DNA of 5,015 bases, taken from the NCBI GenBank assembly GCA_934502905.1, contig CAKSVK010000217.1:1-5015 (forward strand), read 5' to 3'. Each line of letters begins with the position of its first letter. Within the stretch, counting starts at the first letter, position 1. A model generated the notes under the pieces. The model was given only the letters and a program-made list of their open reading frames with translations. It made no database searches and was not told where the DNA came from. This DNA is from an uncultured Chitinophagaceae bacterium (GTDB lineage Bacteria > Bacteroidota > Bacteroidia > Chitinophagales > Chitinophagaceae). Of this stretch, positions 1 through 5,015 are shown one piece after another. Position numbers and translations under genes: made by a program.

Positions 1-75
1 CTACTGTATGCACTGGAATTAAAGAGAATAAATATTGAAATAAGTGATATCGAAGCCTTGTTTAAGATCAGTTAG
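1..75 (+). CDS. C-terminal fragment of an unidentified protein (partial)
   Basis: Frame 1 is open from the window edge for 24 codons and stops at TAG (73-75). The peptide, ending IEALFKIS, reads as a charged amphipathic helix with alternating Leu/Ile and Glu/Lys, which is a plausible protein C-terminus. It converges on the dioxygenase gene, leaving 69 bases between the two stops. No clear terminator hairpin is visible in that gap. So few codons can stay open by chance, and no family can be assigned. The call rests on composition and on the otherwise unexplained space. Confidence 0.38.
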   Translation, partial: LLYALELKRINIEISDIEALFKIS

Positions 76-144
76 CTACTCTTGGGTTTCTTAAGGGGAT
101 AATGCTAAAACGGAAACGAAAAACAAGATCACTCGGGCGTCATA

Positions 145-1344
145 TTAATCATGCCCCGGCTCAGGTAAATTAAAAAACGCTCCCCGTGTTCTGTCTAACG
201 AGTGAGTGACCCTAACGAAATTTTCCGGTGTGGGCTGCAGGTCTGTATATTTATCAACAATGCGCCTGTTCCGGTAAATGATAAAAGTGTTTTCCACATC
301 CGGGTTTATTTTGTTTACATGCACCTCGGTTGCTTTATCGGAGAAGGAAGGCACAAAGGTCAATGCCGTATTGTTAAGCCTGAGCTCATTTCCCAGTTCT
401 TCCAGTTGCGCCTGCCGTTCCTGTTGCCGGTAATTTTTGTCGTTTCCATACACAAAGTACACTTTCAGGTATTTTTTGCGTTTTTCACTTTCCTGTTCCA
501 GGAACTGCAGCCAGCTTTTTATACCTGTCCGGTCAGGACTGTTTCCCACAAAATAGATGATACCGTGATAGCGTCCGTATTTGCACACCGGGCAGGTTTG
601 CGTTCCTTTATCCGGTCCGGATGCATGAAAGGGTATAAAGGAGGGCTGGTCTTCGCCGATATGTAAACCGGATTGTTTTGCTGTACCTGTTTTCTTCGGA
701 TAATTGGGAATGTTCAGCCCGAGAATAATATCATGTTCGGCTACCTGCAGGCTGTCTTTGAGCAACACCCTCACCACACCATTTCCACCACGGTTTTCCT
801 GCGGGTATTTTTTGAAATGGGGGATCAGCAGTGTATCATCATCAAAATTGATCTCATCAGTATAATATTCATTCGCTACATCCGGCTCCTTGACGGACAA
901 ATGAATATGCGCCGGCAACACATCATCCGGGTAAGGGGCAGGACGGATGGTTTTGATTGTATATTGCCCGTTTGCATCCGTTTTTACCCATCCGCGGATA
1001 TGCCCGTGACGCTTTATCCGTTCATCCATTCCCGGTTTAGGTGAGTAATAGCCGTTATTATCCGTCTGCCAGTAATAGATAATGACATCCTTTGCCGGTG
1101 TTTTCCCGTCCAATTGAAAAACAGTTCCGGTAACCACCAGCTTTTGTCCTTTTTCGTTCCAGCCGGGACTTGTATCTTCCGAACGGATATTCTCCGGCAT
1201 ACCGATGTACATCAGTTCGCAGCCGTCGCAACCGCCACCCACTATTTTCGCATTGCTGCCGGATGTGACATTAGGGGTTTGCCCGTGGCAGCTCATCCAT
1301 AACAGGCACAGGAAAATTACTTTGCAGGCGATCAGATTTTTCAT
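145..1344 (-). CDS. Exported intradiol ring-cleavage dioxygenase homologue with C-terminal redoxin-like extension
   Basis: The protein has 399 residues. Residues 1-19 form a signal sequence ending in LWMSC, so Cys19 could be a lipidation site, though the lipobox is imperfect. A Cys pair (C39-D-G-C42) follows. Residues about 68-195 match the intradiol dioxygenase fold: VTGTVFQLDG, then WQTDNNGYY, RGWVKTDANGQY, IRPAPYP and PAHIH. The four Fe(III) ligands known for the protocatechuate/catechol dioxygenase family can be placed at Y100, Y138, H146 and H148, so ring cleavage of a catechol-type substrate is chemically possible; the true substrate is unknown. Residues about 250-385 are additional to a typical ~200-residue family member. 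They carry CPVC (251-254) and then alternating strand/helix segments ending in NTFIIYRNRRIVDKY, which resembles a thioredoxin/AhpC fold. The start is ATG with a poor Shine-Dalgarno, usual for Bacteroidota. The gene lies 70 bases downstream of the LytTR regulator on the same strand. The dioxygenase domain call is firm; the redoxin call is an inference from the pattern. Confidence 0.88.
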   Translation of the reverse strand: MKNLIACKVIFLCLLWMSCHGQTPNVTSGSNAKIVGGGCDGCELMYIGMPENIRSEDTSPGWNEKGQKLVVTGTVFQLDGKTPAKDVIIYYWQTDNNGYYSPKPGMDERIKRHGHIRGWVKTDANGQYTIKTIRPAPYPDDVLPAHIHLSVKEPDVANEYYTDEINFDDDTLLIPHFKKYPQENRGGNGVVRVLLKDSLQVAEHDIILGLNIPNYPKKTGTAKQSGLHIGEDQPSFIPFHASGPDKGTQTCPVCKYGRYHGIIYFVGNSPDRTGIKSWLQFLEQESEKRKKYLKVYFVYGNDKNYRQQERQAQLEELGNELRLNNTALTFVPSFSDKATEVHVNKINPDVENTFIIYRNRRIVDKYTDLQPTPENFVRVTHSLDRTRGAFFNLPEPGHD

Positions 1345-1361
1345 CGTTTCAACTTTTCCGG

Positions 1362-1394
1362 CAAAGTTGTGCGTGTATATGGCTGGTTTGCAAA
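1362..1394 (-). promoter_or_regulatory. Candidate Bacteroidota sigma-ABfr-type promoter for the dioxygenase gene
   Basis: On the minus strand, TTTG (1394-1391) is followed after 21 bases by CAACTTTG (1369-1362). This resembles the known Bacteroidota pattern TTTG / TAnnTTTG with one mismatch. The predicted transcription start would leave a leader of only about 10-15 bases before the ATG at 1344. The match is degenerate and short. Read-through from the upstream LytTR gene is an equally good explanation for expression. Confidence 0.28.
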
Positions 1395-1414
1395 TGAAAT
1401 ATGGTAAGATGAGT

Positions 1415-2260
1415 TTATTCTACCGTAAGCTGAGTATACTGTTCGAGCTTCGATTTAAACTCCTTTGCATAGTTACGGCTTACCCTCATAACGGTTCCAT
1501 CGGAAAGCATAACATCGTAATCCCCATTCTGGCGGGATTGATAAGAAATGACCTTTTGCAGGTTGACGATATGGGATTTGTGTATGCGTACAAATTGCTT
1601 TTCATCCAACCGGTCTGCCAATGATCTTAAAGTTTCGTTGTGCAGGTATTTTTTTGAAAGATGGTGGATGCTGACATAAGGCGGGCTGGCGGAAATACAA
1701 AAAATGTCATCTACCACCAATACCGATCTTATATTATTGCTGTCGGTAACTACAATAGAATGGACGAAGCTCTTTGGTGGGTTTCCTTCTTTCATTTCAC
1801 CGATCACCGGCAACGGATTGGCTCTTTTATGCAGGAAGCTAAAAGCCGGCAAAGAAAACCCGTAAATGAGCACTGTTTTTATGCAATAAGCCGACAACCC
1901 GAAATGAAAGGTCTGCCGGTAAGAAAAAGTGTGATCATAGAACATGGCAGATAACAACCCGACCAATGCAGGATATACAAGCAGGTGCACGGCTATGGCA
2001 GCACCGGTGAGCGCTAATTTCAACTCAGGCTTTTCCGTTCTCTTTGTCAGCTGTAAGAGCAAAGGCAACAGGGGAAGATACAAAACCCAGTACGAGCTGA
2101 ACAGCAGCGACTCGGAAAGATAAAAGGCGCTGCCCTGGAATTCCGAAAACAAATAGTCCAGTGCGATGTTTGCCGTAACCAGGAGGGTCAAACAGAGACC
2201 CAATAATAGTTTCAGCTTCTGTTTGCCCCGGACAATGAAATATGTTACGTGAGCGGTCAA
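1415..2260 (-). CDS. LytTR-family transcriptional regulator with four predicted membrane helices
   Basis: The protein has 281 residues. Hydrophobic segments at about 16-38, 53-71, 82-108 and 117-143 suggest four membrane helices. A short linker leads to a LytTR DNA-binding domain at about 165-272. Landmarks of that domain are VVDDIFCISASPPYVSIH, then LRSLADRLDEKQFVRIHKSH, IVNLQKV, and GDYDVMLSDGTVMRVSRNY. The family binds DNA as a beta-type module. Here it is tethered to the membrane and has no receiver domain, so it probably senses a membrane or envelope signal directly; no histidine kinase partner is visible. The start is taken as TTG (2258-2260) because an in-frame TAA lies at 2273-2275, no ATG or GTG occurs before the first helix, and AAGGA (2266-2270) sits five bases upstream. 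The downstream dioxygenase gene is the closest candidate target, by position only. Confidence 0.9.
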   Translation of the reverse strand: MTAHVTYFIVRGKQKLKLLLGLCLTLLVTANIALDYLFSEFQGSAFYLSESLLFSSYWVLYLPLLPLLLQLTKRTEKPELKLALTGAAIAVHLLVYPALVGLLSAMFYDHTFSYRQTFHFGLSAYCIKTVLIYGFSLPAFSFLHKRANPLPVIGEMKEGNPPKSFVHSIVVTDSNNIRSVLVVDDIFCISASPPYVSIHHLSKKYLHNETLRSLADRLDEKQFVRIHKSHIVNLQKVISYQSRQNGDYDVMLSDGTVMRVSRNYAKEFKSKLEQYTQLTVE

Positions 2261-2265
2261 ATTAT

Positions 2266-2270
2266 TCCTT
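2266..2270 (-). promoter_or_regulatory. Ribosome binding site supporting the TTG start of the LytTR gene
   Basis: AAGGA on the minus strand lies five bases before the TTG codon. It is notable because the other Bacteroidota genes here show no such site. With the in-frame TAA six codons upstream, it fixes the start to a very narrow stretch. Confidence 0.45.
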
Positions 2271-2314
2271 GTTTATACTTTTATCCGGTTACGTTTTCAG
2301 TATCGGTTTTATCC

Positions 2315-2335
2315 TTTTTAAAGTTAATTTAAAAA
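2315..2335. promoter_or_regulatory. AT-rich inverted repeat upstream of the LytTR gene
   Basis: Perfect 8-base arms TTTTTAAA (2315-2322) and TTTAAAAA (2328-2335) flank a five-base spacer. The repeat sits 55-75 bases upstream of the TTG start, where an operator or promoter element would be expected. It could be a binding site for a dimeric regulator, possibly autoregulation. AT-rich sequence makes such repeats fairly easy to obtain by chance. Confidence 0.35.
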
Positions 2336-2377
2336 CCATCAACATCCCGGATTTTTTCAGGAAAATAAGCTTCCGGA

Positions 2378-2442
2378 GGTGCATTCGCACCGCTTCTCCA
2401 TTTTGTGCTGTGATCTGTATGACCGGTAACGGAAAATACCGG
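2378..2442. other. Two small hairpins in the T9SS cargo/LytTR intergenic gap
   Basis: GGTGC/GCACC with a four-base loop spans 2378-2391, and CCGGTA/TACCGG with an eight-base loop spans 2423-2442. Both lie downstream of the T9SS cargo stop (2512) on the minus strand. They might attenuate or stabilise that transcript. Neither is followed by a clear U-run, so they are not called as intrinsic terminators. Confidence 0.3.
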
Positions 2443-2511
2443 AAGGTCTGGTATGAAACAAAAAGTCTGACATCTCTTTATGGTGCAGATTTTAAACTTT
2501 TGTATCTTGTT

Positions 2512-3936
2512 TTAGTTGTTTTTTATCATCTTATGGTGCGACGAGATACGCCCATCAGTACCCACAACCTGTACATAATACAAACCTTCTCTTAAAGGAT
2601 GTAATGAAATATTCATATTGCCATTATCTGCTTTTTGCTGATAAATCAACCTGCCCGAAGTGTTATATATTCTTATCTGCTCTGTGCCTGTCAATCCTGT
2701 AATGGTAATACGGTCTTTTACGGGGTTAGGATAAACATTGATAGTGTTTTCTTTACCGAAACGGATAACCTTTACAGAACTATATTCATACTTACCATCA
2801 AAATCGGCTTGCTTCAAGCGATAATAGTTAATACCGGCAAAGGGAGCATTATCAATAAAAGTGTACTCTAACTTTTGGCTGCTGTTGCCGTTTTCTGCTT
2901 TGCTGCTCACAAAACCGAGATTCACCCACGTACGTCCGTCGGCGCTGCGTTCTATGGCAAAACCTCTATTGTTTTGTTCCACCGCGGTAGTCCAAACAAG
3001 CTCTGCCACACTGCCTTTTTTATATGCTTCAAAGCCGACGAGCTTTATCGGCAGCATCAGGTTAGAGAGGATACAGTTGGCTCCATCTATATTGGATGAT
3101 GAGATGGCAGTTGTGGACAACCTTGTTGCGGTAGAGGTAGCAGGATTGATACTATACAAGTGGCCGTGTGTGTTGCCGAATACAAAAAAATTCCCGTCCG
3201 TGTCAATGAAAATTGCCCCAAAGCTGCTGTTGCCCTTGAAGCCGGTACCGGTGCCACCCCCAGTAATTTCGTTTGTTGTATGTTCTGTAAGTTGACCGGT
3301 TATGGGGTTGTAGCTGATGAGGCGAAAAGGTCTGTAAGAGTTAGCATTGGTTACGGTATATAATTGTCCGTCGTTGGGGTTTATGCACCAGTCGGAGATT
3401 ATTCTGCGATTTCCCTGGTTGGGGAACAGGGGATAGATAGGAGTTCCCACCGTTGGGCGTGTGTCCAGGTCATAAGGTACCACTCCGCCGGTAATGTTGG
3501 GATCCACCAGCTTTCCATAAGTAGCCGGGCGGCTGGGATCGGTATCTATAATGTAGAACCTGCCGCCCTGCTGCCCGTTATAGAGGTAATAGTAGCCGTT
3601 CGTATCAATAGCACCCACATTGTAATCAGCACCACCAGTAGGTAAGTCCGGAATGGTCTCGGCTGTTATACTGCCGTCCCCACCTATGATAACCACTTTC
3701 TGAGCTGTCTGGTCAAATGCCCATAACAGTCCTGTAGTTGAATATGCCAGTGCATTGACATTTCCTACGGTAAAAAGTGGAGTCTGCACTCCGCTGACCG
3801 AATACTCATACAGGGTAGTACCATTGCTAAGGTACAATGTGTTATTGCAGGGAAACGGTGTTTGCGCATAGCTTTTGGTAATGGAAAACAGCAATATAGC
3901 CGTACTAAAGACCAATAAGAAAAATTGTTTTTTCAT
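2512..3936 (-). CDS. Exported T9SS type A sorting-domain protein with beta-propeller-like N-terminus
   Basis: The protein has 474 residues. A Sec signal peptide spans 1-25, with likely cleavage around SYAQ. Residues about 30-290 consist of repeated strand-rich units such as LYLSNGTTLYEYSVSG, NALAYSTTGLLWAF, GQLYTVTNANS and GHLYSINPATSTATRL. This pattern is typical of exported propeller proteins of the DUF6923 kind. Residues 296-392 (LPIKLVGFEAY, then VELxW-like AELVWTTAVEQNNRGFAIERS, then INYYRLKQADFDGKYEYS) are the fibronectin-like linker module common in Bacteroidota secreted proteins. Residues about 399-474 are the type A C-terminal sorting domain (VYPNPVKDRITITG, then IYNTSGRLIY, LREGLYYVQV). 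The protein therefore crosses the inner membrane by Sec and the outer membrane by the type IX system, and ends up on the surface or released. Its ligand is unknown; no catalytic motif was recognised. The gap of 251 bases to the LytTR gene suggests a separate transcription unit. Confidence 0.92.
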   Translation of the reverse strand: MKKQFFLLVFSTAILLFSITKSYAQTPFPCNNTLYLSNGTTLYEYSVSGVQTPLFTVGNVNALAYSTTGLLWAFDQTAQKVVIIGGDGSITAETIPDLPTGGADYNVGAIDTNGYYYLYNGQQGGRFYIIDTDPSRPATYGKLVDPNITGGVVPYDLDTRPTVGTPIYPLFPNQGNRRIISDWCINPNDGQLYTVTNANSYRPFRLISYNPITGQLTEHTTNEITGGGTGTGFKGNSSFGAIFIDTDGNFFVFGNTHGHLYSINPATSTATRLSTTAISSSNIDGANCILSNLMLPIKLVGFEAYKKGSVAELVWTTAVEQNNRGFAIERSADGRTWVNLGFVSSKAENGNSSQKLEYTFIDNAPFAGINYYRLKQADFDGKYEYSSVKVIRFGKENTINVYPNPVKDRITITGLTGTEQIRIYNTSGRLIYQQKADNGNMNISLHPLREGLYYVQVVGTDGRISSHHKMIKNN

Positions 3937-4344
3937 AATAGCCAGGGTTTTCTGTTGTGTTTAGTGATAAAGCAGGGTAGGTTAAGACAATAAATGCACT
4001 GCAAATATTGTTGGTAAAAATATAAGGGTATGACCGGCAGGGAATATATAGAGTTTATCAGGCTCTATGCCTTGGGGCTTGAAGTCTATGAATACAAAAA
4101 TTCCGGTTGATAAGCTGTAAACGCAAAAGCCTGAGACTTTTTGCTACAGTGCCTCCAATGCAGTTTTCAGGATTAGTAAGCAATTGCAATTGATGATGCT
4201 CTTTTTATTCTTTCTGATAGGTTTTAAACATAGTTTTTTACAGTATTAGTTTGCGGTATATTTTATAGGGATAAGGCTTTGGTCCGGCTAAAATAGGAAT
4301 TTATTTTCAATTGTCTTTACCAGATTATTCTGGTCAACCGGCAC
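3937..4344. other. AT-rich intergenic region without a recognisable gene
   Basis: No frame here gives a plausible protein. The part nearest 3936 must contain the promoter of the T9SS cargo gene, but no clean TTTG/TAnnTTTG pair was found. Small symmetric elements are present: a hairpin with six-base arms ATAGAG/CTCTAT (4048-4068), a 12-base perfect palindrome CAATTGCAATTG (4181-4192), and a hairpin ACCAG/CTGGT with a six-base loop (4319-4334). None has an obvious function. Confidence 0.6.
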
Positions 4345-4640
4345 CAGTTATTTGAATTGCAGTTTGAGGAAAGATCTGAAAGCGTATCGAACAACCTAAC
4401 CGCGCTGAAAGGAAACAGTGTTGAAGTCGTAACATTCAAGGCTAAACAAGGCTATCGGGCTGAGGGGTTTACGGAATCTCCGCTCCGATTGCCCGTTTTG
4501 TCCTATAATTTCGCGTTATGTTACAATAGCCGATCCTTTAAAATTTTGCCTTTGTGTGTTGGTCAATGCGTGAGGGATAGCAGCGGAAAGCCCAGCCCCG
4601 GTTAGAAAAACAAGGTGAGGGTAGGAGCCGTAGTTTTTTC
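4345..4640. other. Candidate recurring Bacteroidota intergenic element
   Basis: This block is more GC-balanced than the AT-rich sequence to its left and holds an 82-codon plus-strand frame (4357-4605) that starts at TTG without a ribosome binding site. The peptide is rich in Ser, Arg and Cys and shows no domain, so it is probably not translated. From memory, both the nucleotide block and its spurious translation resemble stretches found repeatedly between genes in Bacteroidota genomes. No second copy lies in this window, so the repeat status is unproven. Confidence 0.33.
4568..4602 (+). ncRNA. Possible structured RNA core (GCGTGAGGGATAGCAGCGG type)
   Basis: The segment has GCGTGAGGGATAG followed by CAGCGGAAAGCCCAGCCCCGG. 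I recall this wording as a common Bacteroidota intergenic motif with repeated AGCGGAAAGCC units. It may correspond to the Flavo-1 RNA family, but I am not certain of that name. Here only one AGCGGAAAGCC unit is present, so the copy would be a short or truncated form. Strand is taken from the remembered orientation. Covariance support could not be tested. Confidence 0.28.
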
Positions 4641-4647
4641 TTATCGG

Positions 4648-4737
4648 GGGCACACCCAAATGCTTAACAATGTTTTCAAATAGAACATCTTGCTGTTTCT
4701 CAATATTACCAAACTTAATCTCTTCACCACCAGTAGC
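4648..4737 (-). other. Coding-like continuation after the stop of the small ORF
   Basis: Directly after the TAA at 4738-4740 the same minus-strand frame stays open to 4519. Its first 30 codons read as a normal soluble helix-rich peptide (GGEEIKFGN, then IEKQQDVLFENIVKHLG), without a usable ATG, GTG or TTG near its beginning. It may be the rest of the upstream ORF separated by a mutation or base-call error, or chance. Beyond about 4648 the composition changes and no longer looks coding in this frame. Confidence 0.3.
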
Positions 4738-4920
4738 TTAGATCGGGAAAAAACCCTCCCCATCTGAGCTAGGCATCTCACCATAGGCAAAGTTCTTATC
4801 AAGATTGCCGGCCTCCGACTCAGCGTAGAGCTGAGCAGCACGCTTAAAAACATCACCTGTCTCAGCCGGACTACGATCAATCATGAAGTCAAAATCGTAG
4901 GTAAAAAACTGCTTAGCCAC
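4738..4920 (-). CDS. Small hypothetical protein downstream of clpP
   Basis: The ORF encodes 60 residues from a GTG start (4918-4920). GGGGAG (4927-4932) lies six bases upstream, and the start is only two bases past the clpP stop, so translational coupling with clpP is likely. The peptide is acidic and soluble-looking: FFTYDFDFMIDRS, then an Ala/Glu-rich helix around residues 23-37, then FAYGEMPSSDGEGFFPI. It has no signal peptide, membrane segment or motif I recognise. Glu codons are all GAG and Lys codons all AAG, matching the clpP fragment rather than the genes to the left. It may be the front half of a longer protein, since the frame remains coding-like after the stop. Confidence 0.55.
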   Translation of the reverse strand: MAKQFFTYDFDFMIDRSPAETGDVFKRAAQLYAESEAGNLDKNFAYGEMPSSDGEGFFPI

Positions 4921-4922
4921 GA

Positions 4923-5015
4923 CTAGCTCCCCATCACCTCGTCAACAATACCGTAAGCCTTAGCCTCTTCGGCACTCATCCAGAAATCACGCTCCATATC
5001 TTTTTCAATCTTACT
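4923..5015 (-). CDS. clpP: ATP-dependent Clp protease proteolytic subunit, C-terminus (partial)
   Basis: The last 30 codons of a protein run from the window edge to TAG (4923-4925). The peptide IEKDMERDFWMSAEEAKAYG followed by IVDEVM is the family's signature C-terminus, usually I-x-x-D-x-x-R-D-x-x-M-x-A-x-E-A-x-x-Y-G-x-x-D. ClpP forms a barrel-shaped cytoplasmic serine protease with ClpX or ClpA/C ATPases. The catalytic Ser and His lie in the missing upstream part; the Asp of the triad is also outside the visible stretch. ClpP is widespread, so the fragment alone does not name the organism. Its codon use and the strong Shine-Dalgarno after it suggest a non-Bacteroidota source. A phage ClpP-like protease is a less likely alternative. 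Confidence 0.85.
   Translation of the reverse strand, partial: SKIEKDMERDFWMSAEEAKAYGIVDEVMGS
4927..4932 (-). promoter_or_regulatory. Strong Shine-Dalgarno for the ORF after clpP
   Basis: GGGGAG lies inside the last clpP codons, six bases before the GTG start. It decides that start and implies coupled translation. Such a strong site is atypical for Bacteroidota. Confidence 0.55.

Noticed and set aside
202..1302. Several plus-strand ORFs across the dioxygenase region
   Set aside because: They are antisense shadows of a well-supported gene with intact iron ligands; their peptides show no domain and they lack ribosome binding sites.
2289..2339. A 16-residue basic minus-strand ORF (MVFKLTLKRIKPILKT) upstream of the LytTR gene as a leader peptide
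   Set aside because: It is very short, has no Shine-Dalgarno, shows no attenuator-type codon run, and its composition follows the AT-rich inverted repeat it covers.
2378..2442. Hairpins as an intrinsic terminator of the T9SS cargo gene
   Set aside because: The stems are only five or six base pairs and no U-run follows on the minus strand.
2242..2595. Plus-strand ORF of 117 codons spanning the gap between the LytTR and T9SS cargo genes
   Set aside because: It overlaps the ends of both supported genes antisense, has an unusual Phe/Ile/Arg-rich composition, and shows no recognisable domain; the gap looks regulatory.
2861..3645. Plus-strand ORFs opposite the T9SS cargo gene
   Set aside because: They are shadows of a gene with a signal peptide and sorting domain.
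4181..4192. 12-base palindrome CAATTGCAATTG as an operator
   Set aside because: It is about 245 bases from the nearest start and made of a simple tandem of CAATTG; position and context give no support.
4641..4880. 79-codon minus-strand ORF with many Leu, Val and Arg residues
   Set aside because: It runs out of frame through the better-supported small ORF after clpP; its composition is that of a frame-shadow, and no ribosome site precedes it.
1..5015. CRISPR array, tRNA, rRNA, insertion sequence or attachment site
   Set aside because: No regularly spaced repeats, cloverleaf, transposase or matching terminal repeats were seen on either strand.

Overview
Most of the window (about 1-4640) looks like a chromosomal fragment of a Bacteroidota bacterium, probably Chitinophagaceae-like. 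The evidence is a protein with a C-terminal type IX secretion (T9SS) type A sorting domain, a four-helix membrane protein ending in a LytTR DNA-binding domain, a Bacteroidota-style exported intradiol dioxygenase, and weak or absent Shine-Dalgarno sites at most starts. No mobile element, CRISPR array, tRNA or rRNA was recognised.

Layout. Positions 1-75 (+) hold the last 24 codons of an unidentified gene. It converges on three complete genes, all on the minus strand. In transcription order these are: 3936-2512, an exported T9SS cargo protein with a propeller-like N-terminal part; 2260-1415, a LytTR membrane regulator that starts at TTG; and 1344-145, an exported or lipid-anchored intradiol ring-cleavage dioxygenase homologue with a redoxin-like C-terminal extension. 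A 251-base gap holding an AT-rich inverted repeat and two small hairpins separates the first two genes. The regulator and the dioxygenase are only 70 bases apart, so they could be cotranscribed, although a weak Bacteroidota-type promoter can be drawn in the gap.

Positions 3937-4640 have no convincing gene. The part from about 4345 to 4640 contains a block that I recall, from memory only, as resembling a recurring Bacteroidota intergenic element. Its core (4568-4602) may be a structured RNA.

The right end differs from the rest. On the minus strand, 5015-4923 is the C-terminus of ClpP. It is followed at once by a 60-codon ORF (4920-4738) with a strong Shine-Dalgarno sequence and a GTG start. 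Codon choice here (GAG and AAG preferred) differs from the Bacteroidota genes. The last ~370 bases may therefore come from another lineage, through a chimeric assembly or less likely a transfer, with a junction near 4640-4655. The same frame stays coding-like for about 30 codons past the TAA of the 60-codon ORF.

I do not see a clear new defence or mobile system. The points most worth following are the dioxygenase-redoxin fusion with its displaced CPVC motif, the intergenic element, and the discontinuity at the right end.
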